Shown here piece after piece: positions 37,432-47,086 of a stretch of DNA of 64,000 bases. Under the pieces are notes generated by a model. That model did not search any database. It had not been told where the DNA came from and saw only the letters and a list, made by a program, of their open reading frames with translations. Source of the stretch: DASWHX01 sp036397995 (GTDB lineage: Bacteria; Bacteroidota; Bacteroidia; Cytophagales; Cyclobacteriaceae); assembly GCA_036397995.1 (NCBI GenBank), contig DASWHX010000108.1, positions 5,902 to 69,901 on the forward strand. The letters run 5' to 3'. The position numbers were made by a program, and so were the translations under genes. How positions within the stretch are numbered: position 1 is the first letter of the stretch; each line of letters starts with the position of its first letter.

Positions 37432-37987
37432 AGGTTCTCTCCTTTCCAATTAAATCTACAATTTTTTGTTTTGCCCTCAGATATTGAGTTTTTGAGGTTG
37501 ATTCAGATATTCCCATAATTTGAGCAATTTCCTTGTGATCATATCCTTCCAGACAATACAAACTTAATACCACTCTGTATCCATCAGGCAATTCCTGAAT
37601 GGCTTTTTGTACTGTTTTCACTTTGAATTCCATATCCGGCTCATTCTCCACTTTGTCTTCCAATTCATAATCAACTGAAAGTTCCACTAAATTGGCTTTT
37701 TGTTTTTTCAAATGATTTATGGCCTTATTAATAACAATGCGTTTTAGCCAGGCTCCGAATGTTGCTTTTCCGCTAAATGAGTGAAGATTGGTGAATGCAC
37801 TGACAAAGGCATCCTGAAGGATGTCTTCAGCATCATCACTATCCCTTGCAATACGCAAGGCAACATTGAACATGGCTTTACTGTATAATTTATATAATTC
37901 ACTGTAAGCAGATTCATCTCCGGCTAAACAGGCATCCACCAGATCCTGGTGGATATTGACATAATCGTTACCCATCGGGGAATCCAC
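37421..37987 (-). CDS. ECF-type RNA polymerase sigma factor
   Basis: A 188-residue sigma-70 family factor. Region 2 is YSKAMFNVALRIARDSDDAE followed by DILQDAFVSAF, and region 4 has LPDGYRVVLSLYCLEGYDHK and EIAQIMGISESTSKTQYLRA. It redirects RNA polymerase to stress or envelope genes. The start is GTG at 37987 or ATG at 37975. The target genes are unknown. Confidence 0.92.
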   Translation of the reverse strand: MDSPMGNDYVNIHQDLVDACLAGDESAYSELYKLYSKAMFNVALRIARDSDDAEDILQDAFVSAFTNLHSFSGKATFGAWLKRIVINKAINHLKKQKANLVELSVDYELEDKVENEPDMEFKVKTVQKAIQELPDGYRVVLSLYCLEGYDHKEIAQIMGISESTSKTQYLRAKQKIVDLIGKERTYER

Positions 37988-38042
37988 TTATCATTTGAAT
38001 TAATAGACTACACTGATGTTGAGAAGTTGCATAGCCAGATAA

Positions 38043-38729
38043 TTATTTAAGAGATGCCAAATTTTCTTTAGCCAATTTGAAGTTGGGAGCCAGCGCCAAA
38101 ACTTCTTCAAAAGTTTTTCTTGCTTCTACTGTATCGCCTTGTTGGATGAGGAGAGCTCCTTTCAGGTTCAAAACTGACACCCTCATGGGAAATTCCTCCT
38201 GCTTATTTTCCTCAAAAGTGTAAACAAGCTTTAATTCATCTACTTCCTTTTTTGATAAAAGAATATCAATATTAGTTTCACATTCATCATATCTTTTCAA
38301 TTCGAACTGAATAAATGTGGTTTTATAAAGTGAATTGATATTATCAGTTAATAAATACAGTTTTTCATAAGCCTCCAGCGACTTTTGCAGTAAGCCAAGA
38401 TTTTCGTATGATACAGCCATCGCTTCAATAATTCCCAGTTCATTAGGATTCTTTGCAATGATATCCATACAAACCATTAAACAAGAAGCATAGCTTTGTG
38501 AATCAAAATAATAATACGCCAGCGTATAAAGTACCGAATCATTTTCGGGATCAGCTGCCAGCATATTATATAATGCATTTTTAGCCACCGGAAAGTCGTT
38601 GTATTTCATCGCTCTATCATATACTTTTTTGAATCTCTCATAATCCTGCTTTCCTGTCTGTGAAAAACCGCTCAAAGAAATTACCATCATTACTAGTATT
38701 ACTACTATTCTATTCATTTTATTGTTCAA
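38043..38729 (-). CDS. Secreted TPR-repeat protein
   Basis: A 228-residue protein with a signal peptide (MNKMNRIVVILVMMVISLSG-type, cleaved near FSQ) and about five tetratricopeptide-like units (for example YEKLYLLTDNINSLYKTTFI, GDTVEARKTFEEVLALAP). It is probably periplasmic or surface-exposed and mediates protein contacts. The start overlaps the cca gene by 11 bases. Confidence 0.8.
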   Translation of the reverse strand: MNNKMNRIVVILVMMVISLSGFSQTGKQDYERFKKVYDRAMKYNDFPVAKNALYNMLAADPENDSVLYTLAYYYFDSQSYASCLMVCMDIIAKNPNELGIIEAMAVSYENLGLLQKSLEAYEKLYLLTDNINSLYKTTFIQFELKRYDECETNIDILLSKKEVDELKLVYTFEENKQEEFPMRVSVLNLKGALLIQQGDTVEARKTFEEVLALAPNFKLAKENLASLK

Positions 38730-40164
38730 TTATGTTTCCTGATTTTTTGACTTTTAAACCATTTTGCTTTCCTATTTTAATCATATAGGCGTAAGCTTCC
38801 TCAAAATTATTCTTAATTTTTCCTTCAATTACTGCCTCCTTAATTTCTTCTTTTATTGCACCTACTACTTTACCAGGTTTAATATCAAAGACTTCCATTA
38901 TTTGCAAGCCTGTTACAGGAGGTTGGAAATTGCGAATTCTATCCCTTTCTTCCACTTCCTGCATTTTTCGTTCCACATTATCAAAGTTAGCCAGATACCG
39001 TTTCACCTTGATGTCATTTTTTGAGGTGATATCAGCCCTGCAAAGAGACATTAAGGAGTCAATATCTTTTCCGGCTTCAAGCAAAAGTCTGCGCAAAGCG
39101 GAATCAGTTATATGATCTTTTACCAATGAAATCGGCCTGAGATGCAACTTTACAAGTTTTTGCACAAATTTCATGTTCTCGTTCAGTGGTAGTTTCAACC
39201 TTCGGAATATTCCAGGCACCATTCGCGAACCCTTATCTTCATGACCATGGAATGTCCAGCCTGCTTTTTTGTCAAATCTTTTTGTTGCCGGCTTGGCAAT
39301 ATCATGCAAGATAGCGGCCCATCTTAGCCAAAGGTCATCAGAATACTTTGCAACATTATCAAGCACCTTAAGGGTGTGATAGAAATTATCTTTATGAGCC
39401 AGTCCCTCAATAATTTCTACACCGGCCAGCTCAACAATTTCAGGAAAAATTATTTTCAGAAGGCCTGATTCATACAACAGGTTTAATCCATAGGAAGGAT
39501 TTTCACTCAGAATAATTTTGTTTAATTCATCTGTAATTCTCTCCTGGCTAACAATATTTATTCGCTCCGCATTATTTATTATGGCTTCAAAAGTATCGGG
39601 TTCAATATCAAATTTCAATTGCGCTGAAAACCGGATCGCCCGTATCATTCTCAGAGGATCATCAGAAAAAGTAATTTTCGGATCAAGCGGAGTCCGAATG
39701 ATTTTCTTCTTTAAGTCTTTTATACCACCAAAAGGATCCAGAAGAGTACCTAAATCATTTTCGTTTAAACTTATTGCCAGGGCATTGATCGTAAAATCAC
39801 GCCTGTTTTGATCATCCTCAAGGGTACCATCTTCCACAATTGGTTTCCTTGAGCTTGCCCTGTAGGATTCCTTTCGGGCACCAACAAATTGAAGTTCCTG
39901 ATCTTCAATTTTTAGCATTGCCGTTCCAAAGTTTTTGAAAGTGGCCAATGACCCCTTACCCGATTTAGCTTTCACTTTTTTCGCCAGATCAATTCCGCTG
40001 CCAATGCAAACAAAATCCAGATCTTTGCCGTTTTTCCCATTTTTTTTCAACAACAAATCCCTTACGTATCCTCCAACAACGTACGTTTCTATACCTTCAT
40101 CGGAAGCAACTTCCGCCACCAGGGAAAGCATTGGACTACCGGAAATATAAGATTTGAACTGCAT
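38719..40164 (-). CDS. cca: CCA-adding tRNA nucleotidyltransferase, HD-domain type
   Basis: A 481-residue enzyme that builds or repairs the 3' CCA end of tRNA. The head domain has YVVGGYVRDLLL and the catalytic KDLDFV, the ERI-type neck and body follow, and the C-terminal HD domain has WAAILHDIAKP and FHGHEDKG. I chose the ATG at 40164 rather than a TTG six codons upstream. It may instead be an A-adding or poly(A) enzyme, but the single copy seen here fits CCA. Confidence 0.92.
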   Translation of the reverse strand: MQFKSYISGSPMLSLVAEVASDEGIETYVVGGYVRDLLLKKNGKNGKDLDFVCIGSGIDLAKKVKAKSGKGSLATFKNFGTAMLKIEDQELQFVGARKESYRASSRKPIVEDGTLEDDQNRRDFTINALAISLNENDLGTLLDPFGGIKDLKKKIIRTPLDPKITFSDDPLRMIRAIRFSAQLKFDIEPDTFEAIINNAERINIVSQERITDELNKIILSENPSYGLNLLYESGLLKIIFPEIVELAGVEIIEGLAHKDNFYHTLKVLDNVAKYSDDLWLRWAAILHDIAKPATKRFDKKAGWTFHGHEDKGSRMVPGIFRRLKLPLNENMKFVQKLVKLHLRPISLVKDHITDSALRRLLLEAGKDIDSLMSLCRADITSKNDIKVKRYLANFDNVERKMQEVEERDRIRNFQPPVTGLQIMEVFDIKPGKVVGAIKEEIKEAVIEGKIKNNFEEAYAYMIKIGKQNGLKVKKSGNIIEQ

Positions 40165-40217
40165 TTGAATATTCAAACTCAAAATTAAGACAATAAATAA
40201 AAAGAAAAGGGTTTAGA

Positions 40218-40433
40218 TTAACGTTTCCAGAAGGATTTCGAGTTAAAAGTGGGCAAGGAATAAATTTGTCCTTTCGCTTTGGTTCTTTTCCGGTTGTTTA
40301 TGATTTCAAATTGATAAACCAGGGAGATCTCATGAGATCCGCCGCTATCTACACTAAGTTCAGAAATAGTAATATCATAACTGTAGCCGAATTCCTGGTT
40401 TTTCTGTTCAATTAATTTTGGGGGTTTAGTAAA
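40218..40433 (-). pseudogene. Remnant C-terminus of a PorP/SprF-family (type IX secretion) protein
   Basis: An open frame of about 71 codons without a start codon ends at the TAA at 40218-40220. It reads FGYSYDITISEL, then GGSHEISLVYQFEI, then a basic tail ending in SFWKR. The first two are the hallmark last strands of PorP/SprF outer-membrane proteins, which normally have about 300 residues. The rest of the gene is missing: a stop (40434-40436) cuts the frame, and upstream sequence shows no related coding in any frame I checked. It lies between cca and pyrG in a 480-base gap and is probably a decayed gene. Confidence 0.7.
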
Positions 40434-40611
40434 TCAAATAGAGTTGCCTACATTTATTAGTACCTATTTCCAACTTAGTGTAACCCTGAAGGCAGGTACG
40501 ATTTACCAGGTAATTTAATAATTTTAGGAAGGTTTAATGCTAATTTGATAGCGATAATAATTGATTTATGGAATTATCATCGTTCCATAGTGACCTTTGC
40601 ATCAAATAGTA

Positions 40612-40619
40612 TAACTTTG
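40612..40619 (+). promoter_or_regulatory. -7 promoter element of pyrG
   Basis: TAACTTTG fits TAnnTTTG. No TTTG is found 19-21 bases upstream; instead an inverted repeat TATGGAA...TTCCATA (40567-40589) reaches the -33 position. The predicted start of transcription falls on the CCC at 40623-40625. Confidence 0.5.
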
Positions 40620-40623
40620 TATC

Positions 40624-40649
40624 CCATAAGTTACAGTCCAAACTTATGG
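40624..40649 (+). promoter_or_regulatory. Hairpin containing the pyrG start codon
   Basis: CCATAAGTT (40624-40632) pairs perfectly with AACTTATGG (40641-40649) around an 8-base loop. The 3' arm contains the ATG (40646-40648). The 5' arm begins where transcription is predicted to start, so its two outer G-C pairs depend on which base starts the transcript. Confidence 0.55.
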
Positions 40650-42265
40650 CTTCAACCAAATATATTTTCGTAACCGGTGGTGTTACATCTTCTTTAGGGA
40701 AAGGAATTATCTCAGCTTCTCTTGGTAAATTATTACATGCAAGAGGCTTTTCGGTAACTATCCAGAAATTCGATCCTTATATTAACATTGACCCGGGAAC
40801 TTTGAATCCTTATGAACATGGTGAGTGCTATGTAACCGATGACGGAGCTGAAACAGATTTGGATTTGGGTCATTATGAAAGATTTTTAAAGGTTACCACA
40901 TCACAGGAGAACAATGTAACCACGGGCAGGATTTACAACAATGTAATTACAAAAGAACGCAAGGGTGATTATTTAGGAAAAACTGTTCAGGTGGTTCCAC
41001 ATATTACCGATGAAATCAGAACTAATTTTTTGAAATTGGGCGAGAGCGGCAAGTATGACATTGTGATAACAGAAATCGGCGGATGCGTAGGTGATATTGA
41101 ATCGCTTCCTTTTATAGAGGCGGTACGTCAGACAAAATGGGAGCTTGGTTCAACCAATGTGATTTCAATTCATCTAACATTAATTCCTTATCTGAAAGCT
41201 GCAAAAGAGCTGAAGACAAAGCCCACACAACATTCTGTTAAGCAGCTTCTCGAAGCCGGAATTCAACCGGACATTTTGGTGTGCCGGTCAGAATACCCAT
41301 TGCCAATCGACATTCGTAAAAAAATTGCACTCTTTTGTAACGTTCAATTGAGTGATGTGATTGAAGCGCTGGATGCAGAAACAATTTATGACGTCCCTAT
41401 TTTAATGTCTAAAGAGAAACTTGCTGAGCGCGCCTTACAGAAATTGAAGTTGAAATCCGGCACTGAACCGGATTTGAAAGACTGGAAAGATTTCCTTGGC
41501 AGGCATAAAAATCCAACAAGTGAAGTGAATATTGCCCTGGTTGGCAAATACGTGGAGCTTCCCGATGCATACATGTCGATAGCAGAATCCTTTGTTCATG
41601 CCGGTGCTGAAAATGAATGCAGGGTAAAAATTAATTACATTCATGCAGAGTCGATCACAAAAAAGAAATGCAAACATTTATTTAAGGATCTTGACGGCAT
41701 TCTTGTGGCGCCAGGTTTTGGTGAACGCGGTATTAATGGCAAAATTGAAGCCGTCCGGTATGCAAGGGAAAACGGGATTCCATTCTTCGGAATTTGTCTT
41801 GGCATGCAATGCGCGGTAGTAGAGTTTGTTCGAAATGTTATGAAAATATCTGACGCCGCTTCAACGGAAATTGAACCCGCAACCAAACATCCCGTTATTG
41901 ATTTAATGGAGGATCAGAAGAAGATAACCATGAAAGGGGGCACCATGCGATTGGGCGCATACAAGTGTAATTTAGTTAAAGGAACTAAAGTGTATTCAAT
42001 ATATGGGAAAAGTAAAATAAGTGAAAGGCACAGACACAGATACGAGTTTAATAACAAATACTTGAAACAGATGGAAAAGAAAGGTATGATTGCATCAGGA
42101 ATTAACCCGGAAACTGGTCTTGTGGAAATAATTGAACTGAAAAATCATCCTTGGTTCATAGGAACTCAATATCACCCTGAGCTGAAATCAACAGTCCTTA
42201 AACCTCATCCATTGTTTGTTAAATTTGTTAAAGCGGCTTTAGATTTCCATAAAACTAATTTTTAA
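40646..42265 (+). CDS. pyrG: CTP synthase
   Basis: A 539-residue enzyme making CTP from UTP, ATP and glutamine. The N-terminal synthetase domain starts [16 protein letters not shown] (P-loop) and has the metal/UTP stretch [18 protein letters not shown]. The C-terminal amidotransferase has the catalytic cysteine in [14 protein letters not shown] and the His/Glu pair in TQYHPELKS. Length is normal. yidC follows after 10 bases. The leader can fold over the start codon. Confidence 0.97.
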   Translation: MASTKYIFVTGGVTSSLGKGIISASLGKLLHARGFSVTIQKFDPYINIDPGTLNPYEHGECYVTDDGAETDLDLGHYERFLKVTTSQENNVTTGRIYNNVITKERKGDYLGKTVQVVPHITDEIRTNFLKLGESGKYDIVITEIGGCVGDIESLPFIEAVRQTKWELGSTNVISIHLTLIPYLKAAKELKTKPTQHSVKQLLEAGIQPDILVCRSEYPLPIDIRKKIALFCNVQLSDVIEALDAETIYDVPILMSKEKLAERALQKLKLKSGTEPDLKDWKDFLGRHKNPTSEVNIALVGKYVELPDAYMSIAESFVHAGAENECRVKINYIHAESITKKKCKHLFKDLDGILVAPGFGERGINGKIEAVRYARENGIPFFGICLGMQCAVVEFVRNVMKISDAASTEIEPATKHPVIDLMEDQKKITMKGGTMRLGAYKCNLVKGTKVYSIYGKSKISERHRHRYEFNNKYLKQMEKKGMIASGINPETGLVEIIELKNHPWFIGTQYHPELKSTVLKPHPLFVKFVKAALDFHKTNF

Positions 42266-42275
42266 AAGATAGTAG

Positions 42276-44096
42276 ATGGATAGGAATCAAGCAATAGGAT
42301 TAGTATTAATTTCGCTGTTACTCATAGCATATTTTCAATTCTTTGCACCGGAACCCAAACCTCAGGAAGAGCCGGCTCAAACAGAATCTGTTCAACCAGC
42401 AACACCGGAGCAATCCCAAACACAGGAGCCTGACAATTCAAGAATTCAAGATCAAGAAACTGCTCCTGATGACAACCAGTTGGCAAATCAGTTTGGTATC
42501 TTCGCTCCCGCCGCAAAAGGTAAAAGTGAAATCATAACGCTGGAAAATAACCAGATTGAGATTTCTTTCAATAGCCGTGGTGCCACCCCATTTCAGGTTT
42601 GGCTGAAGGAATTTGAAACAGCCTCCCTTGAGCCATTAATATTAATGGATAGCCTTAGCAGTCAAAAAAGCCTGGTAATTCACACAGGAAACAAAGTAAT
42701 TGATTTATATAAATTATATTACCAGGTTGAGAAGTCAGCTGACAACGATACTTCAAGAGTTTCCTTTATTTTAAATCTTGGATCGGGTCAAACCATTAGG
42801 CATATCTACTCCCTGGGTCCATCAGGATACCAGCTTAAATATAAGTTAGAAACATCAGGTCTGGCTAACCTGGTTGACAACATAAATCCGGAGCTTTTGT
42901 GGGTTAACAATTTAAAACATCTCGAGAAGGATATAACCCAAAGCCGGATAGTAACCACGGTTACCTATTATACTATGCGGGGAGATTTCGATGATCTGGG
43001 TGAGCGTTCTGCTGATTTGGAAGAAGAAACGATTTCGGAACCGGTGGCATGGGTTGGATTCAAACAGCATTTCTTTACCGAGGCTATAATTTCAAAAAAT
43101 GGATTTACACGGGCAGTACTCAAAACACAGGTTGATGAGGCAGATCCTGCGGTGGTTAAAAAGGCGTTTGCGGGTCTAAGCCTGGATCGCGCACAATTTC
43201 TCGGCGAAACAAATGAGTTTACCTATTACTTCGGTCCCAATAATTACCAAATTCTTAAGAAGGTGACAGAAGGTTTCTCAGATAATATTTACCTGGGATG
43301 GCCACCAATTAATTTTGTTAATAAATGGCTAATCATACCTATCTTCAATTTCCTTGAAAACTATATCGGAAACTACGGTATTATAATTATTATACTTGTT
43401 TTGGTGATCAAAATTCTTCTTGCACCTCTCTCCTACAAGTCATACGTAAGTATGGCAAAAACAAAAGTTCTGAAACCTGAACTGGACGAGATAAAGGCAA
43501 AGCATCCTGATGATATGCAAAAAGCTCAGCAGGAACAAATGAAATTGTATCAGCAAGTAGGTGTTAATCCTCTTAGTGGTTGCATACCGCTGTTATTGCA
43601 AATGCCAATTCTTTTTGCCATGTTTTATATGTTTCCAAATTCAATCGAATTGAGACAGGAAGCTTTTCTTTGGGCCGATGATCTTTCCACATATGATTCC
43701 ATCCTTAGTTTGCCATTTAATATTCCTGTATATGGTGACCATGTAAGTTTGTTTACCATATTGATGACAGCAAGTACTATCCTGTACACGTGGTCAAACA
43801 ACCAAATCACAACGGTGCAAGGTCCCATGAAAACCTTCTCATACCTTATGCCGATAATATTCATGTTCGTCCTTAACAGTTTTCCCGCTTCATTAAGCTT
43901 TTACTATTTTGTAAGCAATATTGTAACCTTCGGCCAGCAGGCATTAATCCGAAGATTTGTTGATGAAGATAAGATTAAGGCCATTCTGGATGAAAACCGG
44001 CTTAAGAATAAGGGCAAGAAAAAATCAGTCTTCCAACTTAAGCTTGAAGAAGCTATGAGAACCAAAGAAGACGCCAAAAAGAAGAAAAGCAAGTAG
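42276..44096 (+). CDS. yidC: Membrane protein insertase YidC
   Basis: A 606-residue insertase that works alone or with SecYEG. After the first membrane helix (residues 5-23) comes a glutamine/proline-rich stretch and the large periplasmic beta-domain (about 80-340). The five-helix core follows (about 360-570), with the hydrophilic groove segment YKSYVSMAKTKVLKPELDEI and the basic cytoplasmic tail. It probably shares transcription with pyrG. Confidence 0.96.
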   Translation: MDRNQAIGLVLISLLLIAYFQFFAPEPKPQEEPAQTESVQPATPEQSQTQEPDNSRIQDQETAPDDNQLANQFGIFAPAAKGKSEIITLENNQIEISFNSRGATPFQVWLKEFETASLEPLILMDSLSSQKSLVIHTGNKVIDLYKLYYQVEKSADNDTSRVSFILNLGSGQTIRHIYSLGPSGYQLKYKLETSGLANLVDNINPELLWVNNLKHLEKDITQSRIVTTVTYYTMRGDFDDLGERSADLEEETISEPVAWVGFKQHFFTEAIISKNGFTRAVLKTQVDEADPAVVKKAFAGLSLDRAQFLGETNEFTYYFGPNNYQILKKVTEGFSDNIYLGWPPINFVNKWLIIPIFNFLENYIGNYGIIIIILVLVIKILLAPLSYKSYVSMAKTKVLKPELDEIKAKHPDDMQKAQQEQMKLYQQVGVNPLSGCIPLLLQMPILFAMFYMFPNSIELRQEAFLWADDLSTYDSILSLPFNIPVYGDHVSLFTILMTASTILYTWSNNQITTVQGPMKTFSYLMPIIFMFVLNSFPASLSFYYFVSNIVTFGQQALIRRFVDEDKIKAILDENRLKNKGKKKSVFQLKLEEAMRTKEDAKKKKSK

Positions 44097-44150
44097 CCTT
44101 GGCATTCTGTTCTCATTAGTTTAAATTATCTTTGAATTCACTCTTTTTCA

Positions 44151-44831
44151 ATGGAATTGGTTTATTATGGTCAGTCTTGCTTTCAGGTAAGCCTTTCAAA
44201 GGCCGTTATCCTGATTGACCCTTTCATTTCCACAAATCCCCTTTCAAAAAACAGAGACATTAGCAATATAAATCCGGATTATATTCTCCTGACCCACGGA
44301 CATGGAGACCATACCTATGATGCAGAAGCCATTGCAAGAAATTCAAATGCAACCATTATTTCAAATTATGAGATTACTACCTGGTACGAAAGTAAAGGAA
44401 TTGGTTCAACTCATGGAATGAATATTGGAGGCAGCTATCATTTTCCTTTTGGAAGATTAAAAATGGTAAATGCCATTCATAGCAGTTCAATGCCCGACGG
44501 TTCCTATGGCGGGAATGCCGCGGGTTATGTGATTGAAACCAGTGAAAAAACTTTTTATCATGCCGGCGATACCAGTTTTTTTTCCGACATGAAATTAATT
44601 GGTGATGAATTCGATCTCGATTTTGCCTTTTTGCCTGTGGGTGATAATTTTACTATGGGAATTGATGACGCTTTGAATGCGGCATCATTGCTAAATACAA
44701 CAACGATTATTGCAATGCATTTTGATACATTTCCGGTTATTGAAATTGATCATGCAGCGTGCAGAGAAAAGGCAAGTGCAAAAAAAATCGACTTAATAAT
44801 TCCAAAAATTGGCGAAAGCCTGACAGTTTAA
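44151..44831 (+). CDS. Metal-dependent hydrolase, UPF0173 (UlaG-like beta-lactamase fold)
   Basis: A 226-residue protein of the metallo-beta-lactamase fold: LLTHGHGDHTYDA (HxHxDH), YHAGDTSFFSDM and AMHFDTFPVI. The short size and motifs match UPF0173/YtkL; the substrate is unknown. A TATCTTTG -7 element lies at 44127-44134. It ends 9 bases before parA. Confidence 0.9.
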   Translation: MELVYYGQSCFQVSLSKAVILIDPFISTNPLSKNRDISNINPDYILLTHGHGDHTYDAEAIARNSNATIISNYEITTWYESKGIGSTHGMNIGGSYHFPFGRLKMVNAIHSSSMPDGSYGGNAAGYVIETSEKTFYHAGDTSFFSDMKLIGDEFDLDFAFLPVGDNFTMGIDDALNAASLLNTTTIIAMHFDTFPVIEIDHAACREKASAKKIDLIIPKIGESLTV

Positions 44832-44840
44832 TTTTAATTG

Positions 44841-45641
44841 ATGGGAAAAATAATTGCGATAGCAAATCAGAAAGGGGGAGTTGGCAAAACCACTTCCGCG
44901 ATAAACCTGGCGGCAAGCCTGGCAGCGCTGGAATACAAAACACTTATCGTGGATGCCGATCCGCAAGCCAACTCAACATCAGGAATTGGCTTTGATCCTA
45001 AGGAAGTCAAAACCAGTATTTACGAATGTATGATCAATGAAGTATCCGCCTCTCACGCGGTAATTGCAACCAATTTAAATTATCTGTATTTGCTTCCCTC
45101 CCATATTGACCTGGTTGGAGCTGAAATTGAAATGGTAAACCTGGATAACCGGGAAGAGAAAATGCGACATAGCCTCCTTCCCATAGCCCCGGACTATGAT
45201 TTCATAATTATTGATTGCTCCCCTTCCCTCGGCCTTATCACAATTAATGCCCTTACAGCCGCAGACTCCGTAATAATACCCGTGCAGTGTGAGTATTTTG
45301 CCCTGGAGGGATTAGGTAAATTGTTGAACACTATAAAAATTATACAATCCAGACTGAATACAAAATTACAGATTGAAGGCATCTTGTTAACGATGTATGA
45401 TACGCGGCTTAATTTGTCGAACCAGGTTGTGGAGGAAGTTCGGAAACATTTTAAGTCTATGGTATTTGATACAATCATTCCAAGAAATGTGAAGCTTAGC
45501 GAAGCTCCGAGTTTTGGATTGCCGGTAATATCCCATGATGTTGAAAGCAGGGGATCAATCTGCTACCTCAACCTGGCCCAGGAAATTATAAATAAAAACG
45601 GCTACGCTCCGGTAACAAATGGCAAACAAAAAGTCCAGTAA
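44841..45641 (+). CDS. parA: Chromosome partitioning ATPase ParA
   Basis: A 266-residue Walker-type ATPase with the deviant P-loop KGGVGKTT (11-18) and IIDCSPSLGLITINAL. It binds the nucleoid and moves ParB-parS complexes away from mid-cell. I chose the ATG at 44841 over a TTG one codon earlier. It overlaps parB by 23 bases. Confidence 0.96.
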   Translation: MGKIIAIANQKGGVGKTTSAINLAASLAALEYKTLIVDADPQANSTSGIGFDPKEVKTSIYECMINEVSASHAVIATNLNYLYLLPSHIDLVGAEIEMVNLDNREEKMRHSLLPIAPDYDFIIIDCSPSLGLITINALTAADSVIIPVQCEYFALEGLGKLLNTIKIIQSRLNTKLQIEGILLTMYDTRLNLSNQVVEEVRKHFKSMVFDTIIPRNVKLSEAPSFGLPVISHDVESRGSICYLNLAQEIINKNGYAPVTNGKQKVQ

Positions 45642-46521
45642 AAGAACGGCCTTGGGCAGAGGACTTGGCGCTCTGTTAAGCGACTCCTCTTCATTTGAGG
45701 CAGACATTCCCAGGAAGGCACCACAACTTGCCGGAAAGTCAATTGATGAAATTCAAATTGAGAAAATTAAAACGAATCCATTTCAACCCCGCACTGATTT
45801 TGATAAAGATTCATTAAATGCCCTTGCAGAATCTATCAAAAATCAGGGAATCATTCAGCCCATTACCGTTAGGGAAATGTCGGACGGAACATTCCAACTC
45901 ATCTCCGGAGAGCGAAGATTGCAGGCTTCCAGAATTTCCGGACTAGACACCATCCCGGCTTTCGTTAGGAAAGCAAACGACACTCAGATGCTGGAGATGG
46001 CCTTAATTGAAAATACGCAACGAGAAGATCTAAATGCCATGGAAATAGCCCTCTCCTATCAACGATTACTCGATGAGTGTAATCTGAACCAGGAAGAGTT
46101 AGCTCAAAGGGTTAGTAAAGACCGGTCTACTATCACCAATTACCTGAGGCTGCTTAAACTTCCACCCGATATTCAGGCCGGTCTAAGAGATAAGAAAATT
46201 AGTATGGGCCATGCACGGGCATTAATTACAATTAACAATGTGGAAGCACAACTATTAATTTATAAAAAAATAATCAGTGATGATCTTTCCGTTAGAAAAG
46301 TGGAAGAACTTGCAAGGCTTTTAAATAAGAGAAGTGATTCTAAAGAAAGTAAAAAAGGAAAAAGTAAGGATGGAGATATTGTACGGATTGAATCGAAACT
46401 GTCGTCCTTTTTTGGAACGAAAATTGAAATAGATCATAAAGGCAAATCAGGCACTATCAAAATTCCTTACCTAAGCGCCGATGATTTGGAAAGAATTCTG
46501 GAATTACTGAATGTACGGTAA
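45619..46521 (+). CDS. parB: Chromosome partitioning protein ParB
   Basis: A 300-residue ParB/Spo0J protein. The CTPase/N-engagement domain has INPFQPR-type KTNPFQPRTDF, GERRLQASRI and ENTQREDLNAMEIA; the helix-turn-helix is LAQRVSKDRSTITNYLRLL; and a C-terminal dimer domain closes it. It loads on parS sites near the origin. I did not find a perfect parS in the window by eye. Confidence 0.96.
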   Translation: MANKKSSKRTALGRGLGALLSDSSSFEADIPRKAPQLAGKSIDEIQIEKIKTNPFQPRTDFDKDSLNALAESIKNQGIIQPITVREMSDGTFQLISGERRLQASRISGLDTIPAFVRKANDTQMLEMALIENTQREDLNAMEIALSYQRLLDECNLNQEELAQRVSKDRSTITNYLRLLKLPPDIQAGLRDKKISMGHARALITINNVEAQLLIYKKIISDDLSVRKVEELARLLNKRSDSKESKKGKSKDGDIVRIESKLSSFFGTKIEIDHKGKSGTIKIPYLSADDLERILELLNVR

Positions 46522-47086
46522 ACCATTCGTTATATTAATTTTCATTATTTGCTTTAGCCAGGCTTTGCGGGCACAGGATACGCTTGTTTATGTTGGAGAT
46601 TCCGTCGCTATTAATTCCCTCAACATTGAACAGATTAAGGCAAAGCGATTTTTTGACCCCTCCCGCGCAGCTCTTCTTTCCGCGGTAATGCCCGGTCTTG
46701 GACAGGCCTACAATAAAAAATATTGGAAAATGCCAATAGTGTGGGGGGGACTTGTTCTGGGAATCTCCTTGGCAAATTTTTATAACGAGCGATTGCAAAT
46801 ATTCCGGGTTGATCACTTTGAACGATTGAATGGCCAGCCAGGAACTCTAATGGTTTCAACAAGAAGATTGGAGCAACTAATTCAGCGCTATAGAAGAGAT
46901 AGAGATCAAACTGTTATCTACACATTTATGTGGTATGGTTTAAATATTGTTGATGCTCACGTGGATGCATATTTAAAAGAGTTTGATGTAAATGATGAAC
47001 TGGCTTTAAAACTTGAACCATATGTCGACTCCAGTGTGCCTTGGCAAATGAATGCGGGAGTTTCACTAGTATTAAAATTCAAATGA
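46511..47086 (+). CDS. DUF5683 membrane protein
   Basis: A 191-residue protein with a signal peptide ending near LRAQ and the DUF5683 core: FDPSRAALLSAVMPGLGQAY, NKKYWKMPIVWGGLVLG and NIVDAHVDAYLKEFDV. The function is unknown. It sits in the conserved Bacteroidota run parA-parB-DUF5683-dapB-lepB and overlaps parB by 11 bases and dapB by 4. Confidence 0.9.
   Translation: MYGKPFVILIFIICFSQALRAQDTLVYVGDSVAINSLNIEQIKAKRFFDPSRAALLSAVMPGLGQAYNKKYWKMPIVWGGLVLGISLANFYNERLQIFRVDHFERLNGQPGTLMVSTRRLEQLIQRYRRDRDQTVIYTFMWYGLNIVDAHVDAYLKEFDVNDELALKLEPYVDSSVPWQMNAGVSLVLKFK

Noticed and set aside
46950..46975. parS site around CACGTG at about 46962
   Set aside because: Only the six central bases fit; the flanks do not match the 16-base parS palindrome. 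CACGTG near 43790 fails likewise.
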